Below, piece after piece: positions 1 to 6,554 of a DNA stretch of 7,987 nucleotides. The DNA comes from DUVT01 sp041675865. Lineage in GTDB: Bacteria; Bacillota_I; Bacilli_A; ML615J-28; CAG-698. A program made the position numbers and the translations under genes. Each line of letters begins with the position of its first letter. Positions within the stretch are counted from its first letter, which is position 1. The notes beneath the pieces were generated by a model. It was not told the origin of the DNA and searched no databases. It saw only the letters and a program-made list of their open reading frames with translations. The DNA lies in NCBI GenBank assembly GCA_041675865.1, contig JBAYTA010000082.1, positions 1-7,987 on the forward strand. Reading direction: 5' to 3'.

Positions 1-1
1 A

Positions 2-1285
2 AATAGGATTCAGATTTTAAGGGAAATAAAAAAGAATAATCCCAAGATTAAAATATTTGCATTTGATTTAATAATGAGATGCCCGCAATATAGCTCTGAT
101 GATGAAGAACCAGACTACTATGCAATATGCGGAAGAGAAATATTTTTAACTGGTTACTTAGAAAATAAAATTGAATTGGGAATTAATACATTAGAAGATG
201 AAACTTTACTTGAAGGTGTTAAAGGTAAGATTAAACCAGAATTCTTAGATGATTTCTTAGCAAGAAGAAACATAAATTTAAAGTTAAATTTAGAAAGTTT
301 AGGGCTTGTAGAAGAAGGGGTAATTGATTTTCTGATTTTTCCTCAAGATGATGCTAGTGAGTTTGGTTATACTGCTAAAGATCAACAAGTAATTAGAAAG
401 CAAATTGAAGAAAAAAACTTAGCATTTAAAGTATATATGTATCCAGATGCTGATGGAGTTACAAATGTTTTATTATCAAGAATGTTGCTTCAAGTAAAAC
501 AAATACGTCCTTTAGTATATATTCACTATATATCTCCTGTTGCTAGTATGCAAATACCTTGTCTTGAAGACCGCTATTTAGATGTTAGTGTTAGATATCA
601 AATTTTAGCAAGTGGAGCTCTACCGATTACATCTGTAAGTGAAGCTGATATTGTTTTATTAGTTGCAAGTAGCGGAGATAAAATGGAGACTGGACCAAAT
701 AAATATAATAACCCTGGTAGGGGAATTAAGGTATTAAGAAACTTAATTGAAGGAATAGAGTTTTTAGAATATTGTATTGATGTCTTAAATAAACCAGTAA
801 TGGTAGCTGATATTAGTTATTTAAATGGTGCAGATTTAGAGTTAATATCGATGCTTAACAAAAAAGATTTGTTATTTAAAATAGCATCTTATGCTGGTTG
901 GAATACAGCAGCAAATACTCTTGGTACTACAATCCCTCATGGTATTGTTACAAGTTTATATGGAAAAACAAAATCATACTATGATTTTATGACGCTTCGC
1001 TATTTAGAAGATGCGATGTATTGTAGTATTGTTAGGGCTGATGTTACAGAAAATGACTTGCCAGGCCTAGGCTTAAATTATTTTAATGCCAAAGAAACCG
1101 ATGGAGTTGTAAGTAAGATTGTACAAAACAAAATAATTGAAAAAGCGTCTTATTATTTGTCACGCTTAAATGATCACTACATTATACATCGTTGTTATAT
1201 GCCATGGGCAAGAATGTTTGAAGTGGGACTTGAAGTTGAATATAAGGTTCTAGAGGAGGAAAAAATACGTGATAAAAGTAAATAA
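2..1285 (+). CDS. DUF4127 family protein, copy 1 (5' partial)
   Basis: The reading frame is open from the window edge (427 codons visible, then TAA), so the ATG at 74 is an internal methionine and the true start lies upstream. Aligned to the complete paralog at 3616-5130, about 90 N-terminal residues are missing, including the family's LPLDERPCN block. Shared blocks seen here are IMRxPxYSSxDEExDYY (from 71), LDDFxxRRxINL, GVIDFLxxPQDD, RYLDVSVRYQILA and the YAGWNTAANTLG block (887-925), which identify DUF4127. No biochemical function is established for this family to my knowledge. No membrane segment is visible in the part seen, so a cytosolic protein is likely. In the block reading YPGADEVG in the paralog, this copy reads YPDADGVT (440-463), losing the glutamate. 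The stop codon overlaps the next gene by 17 nt, implying co-transcription. Family call is confident; role is unknown. Confidence 0.88.
   Translation, partial: NRIQILREIKKNNPKIKIFAFDLIMRCPQYSSDDEEPDYYAICGREIFLTGYLENKIELGINTLEDETLLEGVKGKIKPEFLDDFLARRNINLKLNLESLGLVEEGVIDFLIFPQDDASEFGYTAKDQQVIRKQIEEKNLAFKVYMYPDADGVTNVLLSRMLLQVKQIRPLVYIHYISPVASMQIPCLEDRYLDVSVRYQILASGALPITSVSEADIVLLVASSGDKMETGPNKYNNPGRGIKVLRNLIEGIEFLEYCIDVLNKPVMVADISYLNGADLELISMLNKKDLLFKIASYAGWNTAANTLGTTIPHGIVTSLYGKTKSYYDFMTLRYLEDAMYCSIVRADVTENDLPGLGLNYFNAKETDGVVSKIVQNKIIEKASYYLSRLNDHYIIHRCYMPWARMFEVGLEVEYKVLEEEKIRDKSK
1252..1260 (+). promoter_or_regulatory. Ribosome binding site fixing a GTG start
   Basis: AGAGGAGGA ends 8 nt before the GTG at 1269. 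This strong Shine-Dalgarno match lies inside the end of the upstream DUF4127 gene. It supports GTG rather than the in-frame ATG at 1308, which would cut into the signal peptide and has no comparable site. Confidence 0.85.
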
Positions 1286-3623
1286 AGTATTTAGTTGTTT
1301 ATATAAAATGCTAGCTTTAGTCCTAGTTTTAGTATTAAGCATGTTTTTTGTTGGAGGGTCAAGAGTGAAGGCTTATGAATTAGATTATCAATTTGATAAA
1401 AATGATATAAATATATCGTTAATACAAACTTTTTCAAGTGTAGTGCATCAAGGCGCTAGAGGAACAAATCAAACAGTTTATTTTGGTTCAAAGAGTTATC
1501 CCAATGGATCGAATACGAATGTTTACGGTTATGAAATTGCAGTAAACTCACAAGGGTTTATAATTGAGATGAATACGAATGTGAAAATGCCTGCTGGAGG
1601 ATTTATTGTTTCTGGACATGGAACTTCTGCAGCAAGTATGCAAAAGTTAGAACTTGGAGATATAGTTAAATATTCAGAAGAACAAGCAAAAGTAGAAGTA
1701 TATCGTCATGATGTATATTCGCCACTTGCATTTGCAACTTTTAGCTATAATAATGCATTAGAATTATTTGAAAACGCGAAAACTAATCTTTATGATTTTG
1801 ATGTGAAAGCAACAGAAGACATTATTAAAGATATAAGCAGTAGAATAAATGAAATGGCTGCTTTAGATACAAATGAAAAACTAAGTGTTATGGATAAAGT
1901 TAAGTTGACTACTAATAAAAGTGTGATTTTAGACTTAAGTAATGAGGTTCAATATCGTACTTTACCTTTTAGAAAAGTTGAATCAGTTGGCTTATGGCAT
2001 CGTCCTACTGTAGCTAATTTAACTTATGAAGGAACTATTACTTTCTTAGATACAATTAAAGAAGCAGGGGTTAATGTTTTATTAGTAGAAGCATTATGGA
2101 ATAGTTATCCAATTTATGAATCTGAAATTGCAGAAGTACAACCTTTAATGAAAATTACTGGTGTTGATGTTTTTGGTCCTGAATATGGTAATGACTATTT
2201 ATTATGTTTAATTACAGAAGCTCATAAAAGAGGAATTGAAGTTCATGCTTGGAGTCAAACAATGCGCGGTGGAACTTCTAATAGCGATTCTATAAGTGAT
2301 GTACCTGCTCATTTAAAACCAGAATGGATTCAAAGAAACTATCAAGGTGGAATCACATTTGATGGACCTATGATGTATTTAGACCCAACTAATCCTGAAG
2401 TTGTTGAACATTTAAAAGATATCTATACTGAAATGGTAACTAAATATGATTGGGATGGAATAGAGTTAGATTATATTCGTTATCCTTATTCTACTGTTAA
2501 TGACTTTTTAAACGGTGGTAATACATCAAATTTAATCGATGGTGGTTATACTGAATATGCTATGAATGATTTCCTAAAATCTATTGGAAAAACTGGATCT
2601 AATTTACGTGAACTAATTAGAACAAATAAACAAATTCGTACACAATGGTCAGAATATAGAACATCGAAAGTTACTAATGTTGTCTTAGAATTATCAACTA
2701 TGATTAGAGAATTAAATCCAGATCTAGATATTTCTATGGCAGTAGCAGCAGATGATAGAGGGGCAACTTACTACTACATGCAAGACTGGATGAAGTGGGT
2801 TCAAGATGGCTGGATTGATACATATCGTCCGATGGCTTATATTGGAAGTGTTGATCAAATTGAAAAATATGCTATTGATTATGTAAAGAGAGCAAACAAT
2901 CTATCGCAATTAGAAATGGGACTTGGTTCTGCTTATGAGAACTATCCAGCAATAGTTAACCAATTACAAATGGAGGTTTCAGTTGAAAACTTAGCTATTG
3001 GATCATCAATATTTGCTTCCCAACAAATATTTGCTAAAGGTAGTCCATCAAAAGCAATTCAAGAATCTCATAAAGCAATGAAATTACATACAAATAGGTA
3101 TGAAAAAGTTTCGCCTTATGATCATTTCCAAATAATCTTACATGAAAGCATGGATTATTTATTAGATAAAATGGATAGAATTTATAAACCTGCTGGTAAT
3201 TTTACTAATATAGATACTTTAAAAAATATCATTGAAACTGTGAAAAAAGTTGAGATTAATTCACCTAGTGATTATGCAGCTGTTATGGATGCATTAGAAC
3301 TATTAAGTGGTTACAACTCTATGACTCCAAATAAAACAATTAGAGCTAGAATTGCTGATGATATTAACTATTTAATGAATTTATTAGATTTAAAAATAAA
3401 CCGTGAATTAATAAATAATGGTTACTGGAATGGAAAAGGACCTAGACCAGATATAAGTACAAAACAATTTAGAGAATTTGAAAAAGTAGATAAACCTAGT
3501 GATCCAGATCCAATTGAAAAGAAAGGTTGCTTTAAGTTTTCTACTAAAGCTGGACTTATTTCTGTTGGGGTTGGTTTAACTGCTTTAGCTGGATTTATTC
3601 TATATCGTAAGCGAAATGTATAA
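1269..3623 (+). CDS. Secreted, membrane-anchored GHL10-type glycoside hydrolase
   Basis: The 784-residue protein starts at GTG, supported by a strong ribosome binding site. Residues 1-35 form a signal peptide: a basic start, a hydrophobic core at about 14-29, and likely cleavage after VKA (35). Residues about 55-150 look like a small accessory domain with the pattern VNSQGFIIE...MPAGGFIVSGHG. Residues about 236-590 match the GHL10 (DUF187) TIM barrel: VGLWHRPT at the first strand, GIEVHAWSQ (322-330) and WDGIELDYIRYP (395-406), whose E399 and D401 are candidate active-site acids. Residues about 610-720 are helical and unassigned. The end is a Pro/Asp linker, Gly-Cys (753-754), a hydrophobic segment (761-779) and RKR (780-782), a typical C-terminal anchor. 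The family includes E. coli DigH, which cleaves denuded peptidoglycan glycan strands; the substrate here is unknown. It overlaps both neighbouring genes, so it probably belongs to one operon. Confidence 0.87.
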   Translation: MIKVNKVFSCLYKMLALVLVLVLSMFFVGGSRVKAYELDYQFDKNDINISLIQTFSSVVHQGARGTNQTVYFGSKSYPNGSNTNVYGYEIAVNSQGFIIEMNTNVKMPAGGFIVSGHGTSAASMQKLELGDIVKYSEEQAKVEVYRHDVYSPLAFATFSYNNALELFENAKTNLYDFDVKATEDIIKDISSRINEMAALDTNEKLSVMDKVKLTTNKSVILDLSNEVQYRTLPFRKVESVGLWHRPTVANLTYEGTITFLDTIKEAGVNVLLVEALWNSYPIYESEIAEVQPLMKITGVDVFGPEYGNDYLLCLITEAHKRGIEVHAWSQTMRGGTSNSDSISDVPAHLKPEWIQRNYQGGITFDGPMMYLDPTNPEVVEHLKDIYTEMVTKYDWDGIELDYIRYPYSTVNDFLNGGNTSNLIDGGYTEYAMNDFLKSIGKTGSNLRELIRTNKQIRTQWSEYRTSKVTNVVLELSTMIRELNPDLDISMAVAADDRGATYYYMQDWMKWVQDGWIDTYRPMAYIGSVDQIEKYAIDYVKRANNLSQLEMGLGSAYENYPAIVNQLQMEVSVENLAIGSSIFASQQIFAKGSPSKAIQESHKAMKLHTNRYEKVSPYDHFQIILHESMDYLLDKMDRIYKPAGNFTNIDTLKNIIETVKKVEINSPSDYAAVMDALELLSGYNSMTPNKTIRARIADDINYLMNLLDLKINRELINNGYWNGKGPRPDISTKQFREFEKVDKPSDPDPIEKKGCFKFSTKAGLISVGVGLTALAGFILYRKRNV

Positions 3624-5130
3624 AATATTATATTTACCTTTGGATGAACGTCCATGTAATTGGACGTTTCCAAGAGAGGTATTTAATAATGGAAATATAT
3701 CAATAATCCCTTTACCTGATGAATTAAAAGGTTATAAAAAAAATGGAACTGATGTAAATAAGGTTCTTGAATTTGTAAGAGAAAACTCTAATAATGTAGA
3801 TGGTTTAGTGATAAGTCTTGATATGTTAATATATGGGGGATTAATTCCTTCCAGATTACATTACAAGAAAACTGAGGAATTGATTAAAGTTTTAAGTGTT
3901 TTAAAAGAAGTAAAAGATAAGAATCCTAGATTAATTATCTTTGGTTTTAGTACAATAATGCGTGCTCCAAGCTATAGTTCAAGCGATGAAGAACATGATT
4001 ACTATGCTACCTATGGAAGAAATATTTATGACTATGGTTGTTTAAGCCATAAAAAAGATTTGGGAATTATTAGCGAAACTGAGAGTAAATTATTAAATAG
4101 TTTAAATATTCCTAAAACTTATTTAGATGATTTTGTTGATAGAAGAAAAATAAATCTAGAAGTTAATTTAGAGATAATTAATTATGTACAAAAAGGGGTA
4201 ATTGATTTTCTAGTTATACCTCAAGATGACTCTGGGGAGTATGGTTTTACAGCATTAGATCAAGAAGAAATTAGGAAAAAATTACTTGGTAAAAACTTAT
4301 CAAATAAGGTGTATTTGTATCCAGGAGCTGATGAAGTTGGTTCTATTTTGTTAGCAAGAATGATAAACAAGCTAAATAATCTTCGTCCAAAGATCTATAT
4401 AAAGTATCCTGGACCAACATGTAAATTTATTACACCATTAATTGAAGATAGATTTTTAGATGTTACTGTAAGATATCAAATCTTGGCTGCCAATGGTTTA
4501 GTTGTTACTAGTTTAACTGAAGCTGATGCTGTACTGTATGTTCATGCTGCAGCAGATAAGCCATTAACTAGTTTGGTGCCTACCCCACCAACAAGAGGTG
4601 TAAGTGTTCTTTTAAATACTGTTGAAGCTTTTGAGTTCTTAGAATATGTAAATAAATTTTTGAAGAAACCGATTATAATAGCTGATGTTACATATGATAA
4701 CGGAAGCAATATAGAGTGTTTTACTAAATTATCTTTAAAAGATATGGTGTTTGACTTGGCTGCTTATGCTGGGTGGAATACATCATCAAATACAATTGGA
4801 TCTGCAGTTGCTATGGGAATGGGATACCTGAATTTTGGAAAGACCGATAAACACTTAGATCTACTTGTAACGAGATATTTGGAAGATATTGCTTTCGGTG
4901 GCTATGTAAGACAAATAATTTGGTATGAAAAACTTCCAAATCTTCATGAATATTCCTATTATGATACAAAAGAACAAGTAGGATTTATCAGTAATTTAGT
5001 AAAAGAAGAAATTGATAAATTTGTAAGAGAATTTATGCCAAAGTTACTAGGGCACTATAGGATTGAATATCTTGGATTACCTTGGATGCGACTATATGAA
5101 GTTGATTTAAAAGCTAAATACTTAAATTGA
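3616..5130 (+). CDS. DUF4127 family protein, copy 2 (complete)
   Basis: This 504-residue protein of unknown function has no signal peptide or membrane segment, so it is probably cytosolic. It begins directly with the family's N-terminal block LPLDERPCN (7-15), which supports the ATG at 3616. Further blocks are SLDMLIYGGLIPSR (67-80), SSSDEEHDYY (121-130), IPQDD (201-205), YPGADEVG (235-242), RFLDVTVRYQILA (279-291), AYAGWNTSSNTIG (383-395) and LPWMRLYEV (488-496). Clustered conserved Asp, Glu, Asn and Trp suggest an enzyme, but that is inference. It is a paralog of the gene at 2-1285: in the best blocks more than half the residues match by eye. The start overlaps the stop of the hydrolase gene by 8 nt (ATGTATAA), and I see no good Shine-Dalgarno sequence, so translation is probably coupled to the upstream gene. 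It ends in TGA, 22 nt before the next gene. Confidence 0.9.
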   Translation: MYKILYLPLDERPCNWTFPREVFNNGNISIIPLPDELKGYKKNGTDVNKVLEFVRENSNNVDGLVISLDMLIYGGLIPSRLHYKKTEELIKVLSVLKEVKDKNPRLIIFGFSTIMRAPSYSSSDEEHDYYATYGRNIYDYGCLSHKKDLGIISETESKLLNSLNIPKTYLDDFVDRRKINLEVNLEIINYVQKGVIDFLVIPQDDSGEYGFTALDQEEIRKKLLGKNLSNKVYLYPGADEVGSILLARMINKLNNLRPKIYIKYPGPTCKFITPLIEDRFLDVTVRYQILAANGLVVTSLTEADAVLYVHAAADKPLTSLVPTPPTRGVSVLLNTVEAFEFLEYVNKFLKKPIIIADVTYDNGSNIECFTKLSLKDMVFDLAAYAGWNTSSNTIGSAVAMGMGYLNFGKTDKHLDLLVTRYLEDIAFGGYVRQIIWYEKLPNLHEYSYYDTKEQVGFISNLVKEEIDKFVREFMPKLLGHYRIEYLGLPWMRLYEVDLKAKYLN

Positions 5131-5140
5131 TATAATGAAA

Positions 5141-5147
5141 GGAAAGG
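5141..5147 (+). promoter_or_regulatory. Ribosome binding site deciding the GDPD lipoprotein start
   Basis: GGAAAGG lies 5 nt before the ATG at 5153. The alternative in-frame ATG at 5135 has no Shine-Dalgarno sequence before it and would add six residues (MKGKDA) that in part merely translate this ribosome binding site. Confidence 0.7.
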
Positions 5148-5152
5148 ATGCT

Positions 5153-6244
5153 ATGATCTTTAAAAAAGCAAATTTATTTTTGATAATAATACTATTTGCT
5201 TTATTTATGGTTGGTTGTGATAATAATACCGATGGACTAACAAAAGAAGAACGTGAAGCTTTACTAAACGATAAAGTTCCACCTGTGATTACTATTGAAG
5301 AAGGATATGAATTACTTACATTTGATGCAGGAGAAGAAGTCGACATTTTCTTGGGCATTAAAGGTGAAGATAATTTACAAGGCGATTTAACTGATAAAAT
5401 TACAGTTATTGATGATGGTTTTGATGTAAATAAAAAAGGTAGTTATGAAATTCATTATTTTCTAGCAGATTATGCAGGGAATAATGCAGAGATTGTAAAG
5501 AGAACTATTAGGGTTTTAGATAGAGAAAATGTTAATTTGATTGCTCATAGAGGTTTTTCAGCTAAAGAGTATGATAATACAATCGATGCATATCAAAAAG
5601 CAGTTGAAGCAAAATTTTGGGGTATGGAAACAGATGTACGAGTTACAGCTGATAATAAATTAGTCCTAGCTCATGATGATGCTATATATCCAGCAACTGG
5701 TAAAACTGGTAGTATCTCAAAAATGACTTTTGATGAAGTTATGGAATTAGAGTTTAGTGTAGCTAAGTTTCCTGGTAAAACTTATAAATATGCTAGTTTT
5801 CATGATTATTTAATGCTAGCTAAGGAATCAGGTGTAACACCGGTTATTGAACTAAAAGCTCCATTTACTTATGAACAAATACAATTAGTATTAGACATGG
5901 TAGAAGAAGAAAATATGATGGATAAAGTAGTATTCATTAGCTTTGATCTTCCGTATCTTCAATATATTAGAAACCGACATAGTGATGTGCCACTACAATT
6001 GTTGATTGGAACATCACATGTTGAAACCCAATTAAATACTTGTATTGAGAAAAAGATTTCTGTTTCAGTTGCTTTTACTCACCCAACATTCTTTACAATA
6101 GAGATGATTGATAGATTTCATAATGCAGGATTAAATGTTGCTGCGTGGACTGTTGATAATCCTGATAAGATGATTGAATTAATCAATCTTGGGGTTGACT
6201 ATTTTACTTCAAATGCATTAGATAAAATTCCAGAGTATAAGTAA
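5153..6244 (+). CDS. Lipoprotein with Ig-like domain and glycerophosphodiester phosphodiesterase domain
   Basis: The start at 5153 gives 363 residues; an ATG at 5135 would give 369 but lacks a ribosome binding site. MIFKK and a hydrophobic stretch lead to the lipobox FMVGC, so Cys22 should be lipidated and the protein held on the outer face of the membrane. Residues about 43-123 form a DUF5011-type Ig-like domain (PPVITIEEG... KGSYEIHYFLADYAGN). Residues about 127-357 are a GDPD TIM barrel: AHRG with catalytic His132, DNT (141-143) where ENT is usual, ETDVRVTAD (159-167), AHDD with His174, VIELK with Glu233, and AAWTVDN (330-336). All key residues appear present. The family hydrolyses glycerophosphodiesters to glycerol-3-phosphate and an alcohol; lipid head groups or teichoic-acid-like polymers are plausible external substrates. 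It lies 22 nt after the DUF4127 gene and is probably the last gene of that operon. Confidence 0.92.
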   Translation: MIFKKANLFLIIILFALFMVGCDNNTDGLTKEEREALLNDKVPPVITIEEGYELLTFDAGEEVDIFLGIKGEDNLQGDLTDKITVIDDGFDVNKKGSYEIHYFLADYAGNNAEIVKRTIRVLDRENVNLIAHRGFSAKEYDNTIDAYQKAVEAKFWGMETDVRVTADNKLVLAHDDAIYPATGKTGSISKMTFDEVMELEFSVAKFPGKTYKYASFHDYLMLAKESGVTPVIELKAPFTYEQIQLVLDMVEEENMMDKVVFISFDLPYLQYIRNRHSDVPLQLLIGTSHVETQLNTCIEKKISVSVAFTHPTFFTIEMIDRFHNAGLNVAAWTVDNPDKMIELINLGVDYFTSNALDKIPEYK

Positions 6245-6434
6245 GCATATACTAGATACATTTGGAGGTGCAGATTTTTAGATTTCTAAAGGAAAAGATA
6301 AAATATAGGCAATGTTTTAGATGGAGTTTACGCCATTTATGGTGATTGGTAAGAAATATTAATGTTCAAAAGGAAAGATGAGAAATAGATCCAAAGTTAT
6401 AAAAAAAGGAAATTTCTCTTAAATTTAAACCACG
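6245..6434. other. Intergenic stretch without a recognisable gene
   Basis: This 190-base AT-rich stretch follows the GDPD gene. No open frame of useful length with a well-placed ribosome binding site is visible on either strand. The longest candidate, a 25-codon frame from GTG at 6268, is weak. No GC-rich hairpin with a T tract directly follows the operon, so the operon's terminator is not clearly located. Confidence 0.5.
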
Positions 6435-6452
6435 TTTGGAAACGTTTCCAAA
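6435..6452. promoter_or_regulatory. Perfect 18-bp palindrome, LacI/CcpA-type operator
   Basis: TTTGGAAACGTTTCCAAA is a perfect inverted repeat with the central CG typical of operators bound by LacI/GalR-family regulators, including CcpA (cre sites). It differs from the classical cre consensus at one symmetrical pair, with G and C where A or T is usual, so a local sugar-responsive LacI-type repressor is an equally good candidate. Its centre lies about 80 bp upstream of the likely transcription start of the lipoprotein gene at 6555. Confidence 0.7.
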
Positions 6453-6456
6453 TAGC

Positions 6457-6477
6457 AACTTGTAAAGACAAGTTTTT
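6457..6477 (+). terminator. Weak hairpin with T run, possible terminator
   Basis: AACTTGT and ACAAGTT form a 7-bp stem (6457-6463 with 6468-6474) around the loop AAAG, and the T run continues to 6477. It has only two G-C pairs and lies over 200 nt after the GDPD stop codon, so it may terminate the upstream operon weakly. It lies before the next promoter and so is not an attenuator for it. Confidence 0.3.
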
Positions 6478-6488
6478 ACAAATATCTC

Positions 6489-6518
6489 TTGACTATACAA
6501 CATAATGTATAGTAAAAT
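6489..6518 (+). promoter_or_regulatory. Sigma-A-type promoter of the large lipoprotein gene
   Basis: TTGACT (6489-6494) and TAAAAT (6513-6518) are separated by 18 bp. Each differs from the vegetative consensus at one position. Transcription would start near 6525, leaving an untranslated leader of about 30 nt. An inverted repeat fills the spacer, so the promoter is probably regulated. Confidence 0.7.
6492..6513. promoter_or_regulatory. 8+8 bp inverted repeat overlapping the promoter core
   Basis: ACTATACA (6492-6499) and TGTATAGT (6506-6513) are exact reverse complements separated by six bases. The repeat runs from the last three bases of the -35 element to the first base of the -10 element. 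A dimeric regulator bound here would compete with RNA polymerase or distort the spacer. I cannot name the regulator; GntR- or PadR-like repressors are possible. Confidence 0.55.
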
Positions 6519-6541
6519 GAAAAAAACAAGAAAGGAAAAAA

Positions 6542-6546
6542 AGAGG
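6542..6546 (+). promoter_or_regulatory. Ribosome binding site of the large lipoprotein gene
   Basis: AGAGG lies 8 nt before the ATG at 6555 and supports that start; the encoded lipoprotein signal peptide begins right there. Confidence 0.7.
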
Positions 6547-6554
6547 TTTAAAAG

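Noticed and set aside
74..76. ATG at 74 as the true start of the first DUF4127 gene
   Set aside because: The frame is open back to the window edge and the upstream 24 codons align with the paralog, so the gene is truncated by the window, not short.
3422..3673. 83-codon frame on the minus strand
   Set aside because: It lies opposite the end of the hydrolase gene and the start of the second DUF4127 gene, both well supported, and its product resembles nothing.
5131..5136. TATAAT, a perfect -10 match just before the GDPD gene
   Set aside because: No -35 element lies 16-19 bp upstream, and a start about 7 nt later would remove part of the ribosome binding site.
5128..5163. Reading TGA as tryptophan, which would extend the second DUF4127 gene by 12 codons
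   Set aside because: All tryptophans in the genes, including conserved ones, use TGG, and the family ends naturally near this TGA, so the standard code fits.
5122..5358. 78-codon frame on the minus strand
   Set aside because: It is antisense to the signal peptide and Ig-like domain of the GDPD lipoprotein, with a low-complexity Ser-rich product.
6268..6345. 25-codon frame starting at GTG after the GDPD gene
   Set aside because: The only GGAGG overlaps its start codon, so spacing is wrong for initiation, and the peptide has no recognisable feature.
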